Assembly (NCBI GenBank): GCA_900554365.1
Contig: USGY01000013.1
Span: 1 to 41,455 of the forward strand
Reading direction: 5' to 3'
Source: an uncultured Clostridium sp.
GTDB lineage: Bacteria > Bacillota > Clostridia > TANB77 > CAG-508
DNA: 41,455 nucleotides
In this document: positions 1-5,657 of the stretch, piece after piece
How the letters are laid out: each line of letters begins with the position of its first letter
How positions within the stretch are numbered: position 1 is the first letter of the stretch
Notes under the pieces: generated by a model
Database searches by the model: none
The model's input: only the letters and a program-made list of their open reading frames with translations
What the model was told of the DNA's origin: nothing
Made by a program: the position numbers and the translations under genes

Positions 1-362
1 GACCAAGTGTAGAATTATTATTTAAGTCATATAATGAAAAATATAAAACGGCATTTGAATCACAAGCATCAAGTGCTACTGGATATCAAATAAGAAAAAC
101 GTCAAGTGATAGTTGGACTAATGATGTAGATTTAATGTTATCAACAAGCGATCCATTATATGTATTAAAATCAACATCAAATGCATATGCATACTGGTTG
201 GCCAGTCCTTCTACCTACTATAACCTTGTTATGGATGTTAACTTCAACGGCAACGTCAACTATTACTACTACAGTGGCAGCGAGGGGTTTCGTCCGCTAG
301 TTTGTCTAAACTCTAATATCAAACTTCAAAAAGTTTCAAACACACAATATGCAATACAATAA
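1..362 (+). CDS. C-terminal part of a DGR-type target protein (5' end outside the window)
   Basis: The reading frame is open from base 3 and ends with TAA at 360-362, giving about 119 residues of a longer protein. The C-terminal half reads YAYWLASPS, then a stretch rich in Asn and Tyr, then GFRPLVCLNSNI. This is the layout of the C-type-lectin-like domain at the end of diversity-generating retroelement (DGR) target proteins and of DUF6273-like domains. The DNA from about 190 to 305 is much richer in G+C than its surroundings and uses C-ending Tyr, Asn and Ser codons that are rare elsewhere here, as expected of a segment copied from a template repeat. The next genes, a MutS-domain-I-like protein and an Avd-like protein, are known DGR accessory families. 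The N-terminus, secretion signal and ligand are unknown because the gene starts outside the window. Confidence 0.75.
   Translation, partial: PSVELLFKSYNEKYKTAFESQASSATGYQIRKTSSDSWTNDVDLMLSTSDPLYVLKSTSNAYAYWLASPSTYYNLVMDVNFNGNVNYYYYSGSEGFRPLVCLNSNIKLQKVSNTQYAIQ
190..306 (+). other. Putative DGR variable region (VR) ending in an IMH-like GC-rich tract
   Basis: This segment has roughly half G+C in a genome of under 30%. Its codons are mainly NNC/NNT (TAC, AAC, GGC, AGC, GTC, GAT), the pattern left when AAC codons of a template repeat are randomised at adenines. It ends in the constant-looking tract gaggggtttcgtccgctag, which encodes EGFRPL and would be the site where mutagenic homing starts. 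No matching template repeat is visible in the window, so the assignment rests on composition, the encoded motif and the neighbouring genes. Confidence 0.6.
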
Positions 363-395
363 TAAAGAATAAAAAAGTTAAAATAAAGTAAAAAT

Positions 396-424
396 GCGGT
401 AACAGGCCTCGTGTCTGTTGCCGC
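396..424 (+). other. GC-rich hairpin between the VR and the DGR accessory gene
   Basis: The arms 396-405 and 415-424 pair over 10 bp (one G-T pair) and extend to 12 bp if 406-407 pairs with 413-414, leaving a 5-base loop. Known DGRs carry a GC-rich hairpin or cruciform shortly downstream of the VR that helps target recognition. The position, about 90 bases after the VR, fits that role. A plain structural role in the mRNA is also possible. Confidence 0.6.
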
Positions 425-440
425 GGAAATGGAAATGACG

Positions 441-890
441 ATGAGTGTTGTAAATATGGCAAAAGATATAAAAAAAGTACATCCAGAAGATGTAGTGATG
501 TATAAAGTAGGAAATTTTGTACAGAGCTTTGGAAAAGATGCATATATAATATCATATATATTTGATTATAAATTACGAAGTACCAAAGACAATGTCTCAA
601 CTTGTGGATATCCGAAAAATGCTATTTCAAAAGTAATGGCAAAATTAGAACAAAGAAAGTTGAATTACATAATTATAGATACAAGAAACAATTATAGTGT
701 AGACGAAAAAATAGATAACAACAATTTGAATAAATATGAAGAAAATTTAATAAATGCTAAAAAATATATAAAAATAAAAAATAGATTAAAAAAAATGGAA
801 GATTTTATATTTCAAAATATAGACTCAGAGAATATTATGGACAAAATAAGAAAAATGGAAGAAATAATATATGAAAACAGAAAAGTTTAA
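441..890 (+). CDS. MutS domain I-like DGR accessory protein (MSL type)
   Basis: The protein has about 150 residues. The segment PEDVVMYKVGNFVQSFGKDA followed by ISYIFDYKL and STCGYPKN resembles MutS domain I (mismatch-recognition fold), without any other MutS domain. Stand-alone proteins of this kind lie between the VR and avd/RT in many clostridial DGRs and are called MutS-like (msl); their exact role is not settled. The C-terminal third is a Lys/Glu-rich coiled coil. The frame is open from a GTG at 411, but that codon lies inside the hairpin. ATGs at 429, 435, 441 and 456 are all possible; 441 is chosen for a GGAA about 7 bases upstream, and 456 is a good alternative. The 3' end overlaps the next gene. 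Confidence 0.7.
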   Translation: MSVVNMAKDIKKVHPEDVVMYKVGNFVQSFGKDAYIISYIFDYKLRSTKDNVSTCGYPKNAISKVMAKLEQRKLNYIIIDTRNNYSVDEKIDNNNLNKYEENLINAKKYIKIKNRLKKMEDFIFQNIDSENIMDKIRKMEEIIYENRKV

Positions 891-1071
891 GGTAATACAA
901 TTTATAAGAGAATTATTAATTACAATAGATAAAGAAATGGATAATTTTCCTAAAAAAGATATTGAATTAAAGAATCGTATAAGGTCAAATTCATACGATT
1001 TGTTAGAAATATCTTATGAAGCTAATAGCATAGAAGTTATAACTGAGAAGAAAAGATTATTAATAAATTAG
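871..1071 (+). pseudogene. avd: Truncated Avd-like four-helix-bundle protein (DGR accessory variability determinant)
   Basis: The 66-residue product, FKVIQFIRELLITIDKEMDN followed by FPKKDIELKNRIRSNSYDLL and EANS, matches the first two helices of the Avd / four-helix-bundle family, which usually has about 110-120 residues. It stops where helix 3 should begin, and no other frame downstream resumes the family pattern. Avd forms a positively charged pentamer that binds the DGR reverse transcriptase and template RNA, so this fragment is probably inactive. It overlaps the end of the MutS-like gene by 20 bases, the usual operon arrangement. The template repeat and reverse transcriptase that normally follow are absent, suggesting a deletion. 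Confidence 0.65.
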
Positions 1072-1161
1072 TTAAGTAAGTTTAACTATAAAATTTAAAA
1101 TAGATAATCAAATTTGTTAGTAGGTAGAAATCCGAAGGGGAGTTTGATTTAGGACTGTTTT

Positions 1162-1188
1162 AAGTAGTACAGAATGTACTACTTTTTT
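1162..1188 (+). terminator. Rho-independent terminator closing the DGR remnant
   Basis: Arms 1162-1170 and 1176-1184 form a perfect 9-bp stem (aagtagtac / gtactactt) with a 5-base loop, followed by a T run. Confidence 0.75.
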
Positions 1189-1458
1189 AATATGAATAAA
1201 TTATTTTTGCCAGATAAACTCTGATAGCATCTAAGACTAGAAATAAAACTACCAAGAGGAATAAGGTCATTTTTATATAAGTGATATCGTGCTTTTAGCT
1301 TGCAAAGAACTTACTAATATCACATTTTAATATATAATAAGAACCATATTTTATTTTGCACTTTTGATGAAAGATATTAGCAAATTGTAAGCACCTGCTA
1401 GTTCCCATGCCTTATTAATTGTTTTAAAATTCAATTGGTAAATGACAAAATAAAATGG
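1189..1458 (+). other. Gene-free stretch with nested inverted repeats; possible structured RNA at about 1250-1440
   Basis: No coding frame is convincing here. Nested complementary segments are visible: TACCAA 1250-1255 with TTGGTA 1435-1440, AATAAGG 1260-1266 with CCTTATT 1410-1416, GTGATAT 1281-1287 with ATATCAC 1317-1323, and TTTGC 1355-1359 with GCAAA 1380-1384. Together they could fold into a roughly 190-nt RNA with a long closing stem and two internal hairpins. A weak promoter-like pair precedes it (TTGCCA at 1208, TCTAAG at 1230). I do not recognise an Rfam family; size would suit a 6S-type RNA, but AT-rich DNA also gives such pairings by chance. Confidence 0.3.
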
Positions 1459-1485
1459 TTGACAAAAGAGGTAATTTTATATAAT
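1459..1485 (+). promoter_or_regulatory. Sigma-A-type promoter of birA
   Basis: TTGACA at 1459-1464 is followed by TATAAT at 1480-1485 (15-base spacing); an overlapping TAATAT at 1482 gives 17. It lies about 30 bases upstream of the birA start. Confidence 0.6.
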
Positions 1486-1514
1486 ATTAAACTATAAAAA
1501 ACAAAGAAGGAAAA

Positions 1515-2108
1515 GTGACAATAATGGATATAGAAAAAATAAAAAAAGCAAAAACAAAAATAATAGGAAAAAAAATAGAATATTATAAAGAAATAAACTC
1601 AACTCATTTATATGCAAAAGAAATAGCCGAAAAAGAAGAAAATAATGGACTAGTTTTAATAGCAGAAGCACAAACAGGTGGAATCGGAACAAAAGGAAGA
1701 AGCTGGTACACAGGAGAAGGAAAAAATATTGCAACAACAATAATAATGCACCCAAAATGTAAAGTAGAAGAACTAAAGAATTTAACTGTAGATATAGCAA
1801 AAAAAATTCAAGAGGCAATAAATGAATTATATGGATATGAACTAAAAATAAAAATGCCAAATGATTTATTATTAAATAACAAAAAAATATGTGGAATACT
1901 AACAGAAATACACACACAAGGTGAAGAAATAAAATATCTAATAATAAGCTTTGGATTTAATGTGAATGAAGATAAATTTTCAGAAGAAACCACAAATATT
2001 GCAACATCATTAAAAAGAGAATATAAAAAAGAATTTAGTAGAGAAGAAATACTATCAAAAATCTTTGAAAAATTAGAAACAATTGATGTTTTAAACTATA
2101 GAAAATAG
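1515..2108 (+). CDS. birA: Biotin--[acetyl-CoA-carboxylase] ligase, catalytic form without DNA-binding domain
   Basis: This enzyme activates biotin as biotinyl-AMP and transfers it to a lysine of biotin carboxyl carrier proteins in the cytoplasm. The biotin/ATP loop appears as GGIGTKGRSW (residues about 56-65) and the catalytic Lys motif as MPNDLLLNNKKICGIL. At 197 residues it holds only the BPL/LplA catalytic core. It lacks the N-terminal winged helix of bifunctional BirA and so probably does not act as a biotin repressor; the SH3-like C-terminal domain also seems missing or minimal. A GTG at 1515 lies 4 bases after AAGAAGG; an in-frame ATG at 1524 is the alternative. The gene is monocistronic, with its own promoter and terminator. 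Confidence 0.9.
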   Translation: MTIMDIEKIKKAKTKIIGKKIEYYKEINSTHLYAKEIAEKEENNGLVLIAEAQTGGIGTKGRSWYTGEGKNIATTIIMHPKCKVEELKNLTVDIAKKIQEAINELYGYELKIKMPNDLLLNNKKICGILTEIHTQGEEIKYLIISFGFNVNEDKFSEETTNIATSLKREYKKEFSREEILSKIFEKLETIDVLNYRK

Positions 2109-2131
2109 AACAAAAAAGTTCTATTTTTTTT
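2102..2131 (+). terminator. Terminator of birA
   Basis: Arms 2102-2111 and 2118-2127 (aaaatagaac / gttctatttt) enclose an A6 loop and run into a T tract. The left arm starts within the last codons of birA. Confidence 0.8.
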
Positions 2132-2169
2132 GCCTTTTAATATAAATTAATAAGAAGGCGAGGGATAAC

Positions 2170-2557
2170 ATGGAAAATTTTCAAGAAAACAAAAGTGAAA
2201 CATTAAAATATATAGGAAAAGGTATTTTAATATCATTGATAATGACTATGGTATTTTTACTAGTATATTCTGCATTATTAACATATACAAATATTAATGA
2301 AAATACCATGGCACCAGTAATCATAATAGTAACAGCAATAAGCATTTTAATTCGGTAGTTCAATAGGAAATATAAAAATAAAGAAAAATGGAATATTAAA
2401 TGGTGCTATAATAGGTGGAAGTTATATATTAATTTTATATTTAACATCAAGTATTTTAAACATGAATTTTGCACTTAATCTTCAAAGTATTATTATGATA
2501 GGAGTTGGAATTGCTTTTGGAATATTGGGAGGAATAATAGGAGTAAATAAAGGATAA
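2170..2557 (+). pseudogene. TIGR04086-type (YrzE-like) membrane protein, split by a +1 frameshift at a CGG codon
   Basis: Frame 1 (2170-2358) encodes a short N-terminus and two membrane helices, ending ISILI-Arg-stop. Frame 2 continues from 2354 as GSSIGNIKIKKNGILNGAII and two more helices, ending IGVNKG at 2557. Joined by skipping C2353, the product has 128 residues and the four-helix, Gly-rich pattern of TIGR04086 membrane proteins, including the usual ILIGG-type turn at the junction. The DNA there is ATT CGG TAG; dropping the C gives ATT GGT AGT. Everything else in the gene looks intact, with no extra stops and an upstream site AAGGCGAGG. So it may be a sequencing error, a very young pseudogene or a genuine +1 frameshift site. 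The family's function is unknown. Confidence 0.7.
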
Positions 2558-2588
2558 AATATATATAAAATTAATTTTTAAAAAATGG

Positions 2589-2617
2589 TTGATATTTTTC
2601 ACATTTTAAGATAAAAT
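2589..2617 (+). promoter_or_regulatory. Promoter of the HD-domain gene
   Basis: TTGATA at 2589-2594 and TAAAAT at 2612-2617 are separated by 17 bases, about 30 bases before the gene start and its AAAGGAGG site. Confidence 0.6.
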
Positions 2618-2647
2618 CTAAAAAGACAAATTTAAAGGAGGAACAAA

Positions 2648-3307
2648 ATGGTTACCTTAGAAACAGTAAAAAACAACGAAGAGGTAGAAGCTTTAATTAA
2701 AGGAGCTCAAAAACAGTTAGATGGCTTAGGGTATACAGAACATAGTCACAGACATATTTCAATTGTTTCTAAAAGGGCAGGAGATATTTTAGAAAAATTA
2801 GGATATCCAGCAAGGACAGTCGAATTAGCTAGAATAGCAGGTTACCTGCATGATATTGGAAATTGTGTTAATAGAGTCGACCATGCTCATAGTGGAGCTA
2901 TTATAGCTTATAATATTTTAAAAGATATGGGAATGCCTGTAGAAGAAAGAACAGAAATTATGATGGCAATTGGAAATCATGATGAAAATACAGGAACAGC
3001 AGTAAGTGAAATATCAGCAGCATTAATATTGGCTGATAAATCAGATGTTCATAGAGACAGAGTAACAAATACAAATTTATCAACATTCGACATTCATGAC
3101 AGAGTGAATTATGCAGTTACAAATGCACAATTAGACTTAAATAGTGAAGAAAGAAAAATAATTTTAAATTTAACAATTGATACAAAGTTATGTCCAGTAT
3201 TAGACTATTTTGAAATATTTATGGATAGAACAATGATGAGTAAATATGCTGCAAAATATTTAAAAATTTGGTTTGAGTTAATAATAAATGGAACAAAACT
3301 ATTATAG
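2648..3307 (+). CDS. HD-domain metal-dependent phosphohydrolase of unknown substrate
   Basis: The 219-residue soluble protein carries the HD-superfamily metal ligands: His in EHSHRH (residues 31-36), His68-Asp69 in YLHDIGN, a second His-Asp at 111-112 in GNHDE, and Asp130 in ALILADKSD. HD enzymes hydrolyse phosphomonoester or phosphodiester bonds in nucleotides or signalling nucleotides. No GGDEF, RelA or RNA-binding domain is attached, so the substrate cannot be told. It starts 5 bases after AAAGGAGGAAC and lies 21 bases upstream of secD with a separate ribosome site, so it is probably co-transcribed with the Sec genes. Such an HD gene near secD occurs in other Clostridia; no functional link is known to me. 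Confidence 0.85.
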   Translation: MVTLETVKNNEEVEALIKGAQKQLDGLGYTEHSHRHISIVSKRAGDILEKLGYPARTVELARIAGYLHDIGNCVNRVDHAHSGAIIAYNILKDMGMPVEERTEIMMAIGNHDENTGTAVSEISAALILADKSDVHRDRVTNTNLSTFDIHDRVNYAVTNAQLDLNSEERKIILNLTIDTKLCPVLDYFEIFMDRTMMSKYAAKYLKIWFELIINGTKLL

Positions 3308-3328
3308 AAATTTAAATGGAGGAATATC

Positions 3329-4798
3329 ATGAAAAAAGTAAAATATTTAGCAATTACATTAGCAATAGTGCTTGTAACAATGGTAGCGTGTGTTGGAATA
3401 TACTTACCAAAACAAAATAGAATGGAAAACAAAGTAAAAGATTATTCATATGCAATGGATTTAAAAGGTGCAAGAACAATTGTATTAAAACCAGATACTT
3501 CAAACAAAACTAAAATAAAAGATTCAAATGGTAAAGAAGTAACAGATGCATCAAATTTAACAGATGATCAATTAAAAGAAAAAGGATATACTAAGGAAGA
3601 AACACCTTATAACACTACAGATAATCTTAATGCTAGTAATTATGAAAAAAACAAAGAAATATTAGAACAAAGACTAAAAAAATTAGGTGTAACAAATTAT
3701 GTATTCAAAGTAAATAACGATAATGGAGAAATATATTTAGAAATACCTGAAAATACAGGAACAGACAATGTAATTTCTTACCTAGAATCAGCAGGAAAAT
3801 TTGAAATATTAGATAGTGAAACACAAGAAGTTTTAATGAATAATGACTATATAAAATCAGCAAATGTTATGTATGGTTCAAATTCTACATCTAAAACATC
3901 TTCTGGAACAACTGTATATTTAAATATAGAGTTTAATAAAGATGGAACAAAAAAATTAGAAAATATTAGTGGAACATATACAAATACAACTAATAGCACA
4001 AACAGTACAAATAGCGAAAACAATGCAAATAAAGAATCAAATACAAATACTTCAGATACATCAACAGCAAAAAAAGTTACATTAAAATTAGATGATGAAA
4101 CAATAATGACTACATCATTTGGTGAAACTTTAAGAACAGGAAAATTACAATTATCTGTAGGAAGTAGTTCAACAGATTCTAAAACATTATCTGGATATGT
4201 AAACCAAGCTAAAGGTATGGCAACAGTATTAGATTCTGGAAAAATGCCAATAAAATATACAGTTGAAGAAAATAAATATATTTTATCTGATGTAACTAGT
4301 CAAGATTTAAATATTGTATTTTATGTAATTGCTGGAATTACAGCAATCGCTTTAATTGTATTAATAATTAGATATAAATTTGTAGGACTATTAGGTGCAA
4401 TTTCTTATGTTGGTTTAGCTTCATTATTCTCATTATTATTAAGATATACAAATGTTGTAATATCAATAGAAGGTATTGTTGGAATAGTACTAATATTAAT
4501 TTTAAGCTATATCTTTATGAATAGATTATTGAATAAAATAAAGTCAAAAGAAAACTTTGACAAAGAAGCAATTAACAGTAGCTTAAAAGAAGAATACAAA
4601 GATTTCTTTATAAAAATAATACCTATTGGTATAGCTGTTATAACATTCTGCTTTATGCCTTGGGAACCTGTTAGCAGTTTTGGAATGGTAATGTTCTGGG
4701 GAATAGCTTTAATAGCTGCTTATAATATAAGCGTAACAAATGCATTATTAAAGATAGCAACAAGCAAAACAACAAAAACAACTAAAAACAAAGACTAA
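3329..4798 (+). CDS. secD: SecD-like protein translocase subunit
   Basis: SecD with SecF uses the proton motive force to pull exported proteins out of the SecYEG channel. The 489-residue protein has one N-terminal membrane helix (about 5-25), the start of the first periplasmic domain as DLKGARTIVLKPD, a long extracytoplasmic part, and five C-terminal helices from about residue 335, giving the six-helix SecD topology. The sequence is divergent from Bacillus/E. coli SecD, notably in the transmembrane D5/D6 motifs. A low-complexity Asn/Thr/Ser stretch (about residues 220-250) is inserted in the extracytoplasmic domain. It is followed 20 bases later by secF, and no yajC is present. Confidence 0.8.
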   Translation: MKKVKYLAITLAIVLVTMVACVGIYLPKQNRMENKVKDYSYAMDLKGARTIVLKPDTSNKTKIKDSNGKEVTDASNLTDDQLKEKGYTKEETPYNTTDNLNASNYEKNKEILEQRLKKLGVTNYVFKVNNDNGEIYLEIPENTGTDNVISYLESAGKFEILDSETQEVLMNNDYIKSANVMYGSNSTSKTSSGTTVYLNIEFNKDGTKKLENISGTYTNTTNSTNSTNSENNANKESNTNTSDTSTAKKVTLKLDDETIMTTSFGETLRTGKLQLSVGSSSTDSKTLSGYVNQAKGMATVLDSGKMPIKYTVEENKYILSDVTSQDLNIVFYVIAGITAIALIVLIIRYKFVGLLGAISYVGLASLFSLLLRYTNVVISIEGIVGIVLILILSYIFMNRLLNKIKSKENFDKEAINSSLKEEYKDFFIKIIPIGIAVITFCFMPWEPVSSFGMVMFWGIALIAAYNISVTNALLKIATSKTTKTTKNKD

Positions 4799-4818
4799 TA
4801 GGGGAGAGGAGAATAGAA

Positions 4819-5499
4819 ATGGAAGAACCAAAAAAGAAAATAAATATTACTAAAAAAACAAAAATAATAGCAATTATAATAGCAATAATTATAATTGCTG
4901 GAATAGCTGTAACTGCAACAATAGGACTAAATTATGATTTAAGATATCAATCAGCACAAAAAATAGAATTATATATAGAAAAAGATTTTAATAATTCTGA
5001 TATAAAAAATATAGTAAATGAAGTTATGCCAAATACACCAGTAATAATACAAAAAGTAGAAGTATTTGAAGATACAGTATCAATTACTGCAAAAGAGATT
5101 ACTGATGAACAAAAACAAAATATAATATCAAAAGTAAATGAAAGATACGGAACAAACCTTTCTGCAGATAGTACAGAAATAGATTCTATTTCTAATACAC
5201 GTGGTAGAGACTTAGTTAAACCATATATATTTGGATTTGTAATGTCAATACTAATAATATTAATATATATTGCTGTTAGATATATGAATTTAGGTGTTTT
5301 AAAAACTCTTGGTCAAACAATATTAGCATTAGTTTTAACACAAGCTGTATTACTAAGTGTTATAGCAATAACAAGAATTCCAGTTGGAAGACTTACAATG
5401 CCAATAGTTGTAGCTGTATATTTGTTAACATTAATAGGATTAACAACAAAATTTGAAAAGGATTTAGCTACAAATAAACAAGAAAAAAAGAAAAAATAA
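4819..5499 (+). CDS. secF: SecF-like protein translocase subunit, shortened
   Basis: At 226 residues this is shorter than usual SecF (about 290-320). It has an N-terminal helix (about 16-37), then GLNYDLRYQSAQKIELYIE, which corresponds to the start of the SecF periplasmic domain. A small alpha/beta domain follows, then only three clear C-terminal helices instead of five. The stop is followed directly by a strong terminator, so no missing end lies downstream. Position after secD with an AGGGGAGAGGAG site supports the SecF call. It may be a reduced form typical of this lineage, with the missing helices compensated by SecD, or a related protein that no longer pumps. Confidence 0.7.
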   Translation: MEEPKKKINITKKTKIIAIIIAIIIIAGIAVTATIGLNYDLRYQSAQKIELYIEKDFNNSDIKNIVNEVMPNTPVIIQKVEVFEDTVSITAKEITDEQKQNIISKVNERYGTNLSADSTEIDSISNTRGRDLVKPYIFGFVMSILIILIYIAVRYMNLGVLKTLGQTILALVLTQAVLLSVIAITRIPVGRLTMPIVVAVYLLTLIGLTTKFEKDLATNKQEKKKK

Positions 5500-5504
5500 A
5501 TAGA

Positions 5505-5541
5505 AAGACTTGAATTTTTAATTAAATTCAAGTCTTTTTTT
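5505..5541 (+). terminator. Terminator of the HD-secD-secF unit
   Basis: A perfect 13-bp stem (5505-5517 with 5524-5536) with a 6-base loop is followed by a T run. Confidence 0.9.
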
Positions 5542-5574
5542 ATGCCAAATAGTAATATGTGGAGTTTTTATGAA

Positions 5575-5604
5575 TTGTTTAAAAAAAATCTAGATTTTTA
5601 TAAT
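5575..5604 (+). promoter_or_regulatory. Promoter of the mutL unit
   Basis: TTGTTT at 5575-5580 and a perfect TATAAT at 5599-5604 have 18-base spacing, about 50 bases upstream of mutL. A second -10-like TATGAT lies at 5609-5614. Confidence 0.5.
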
Positions 5605-5657
5605 TCGTTATGATAAAATAAAGCCCGAAGGTACAGGTAAATAAATGGAGGATTAAA

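Noticed and set aside
1072..1160. Template repeat or rest of avd
   Set aside because: No stretch resembles the VR, and no frame continues the Avd helices; an aatcaaa/tttgatt pair (1106-1112, 1143-1149) is all that is visible.
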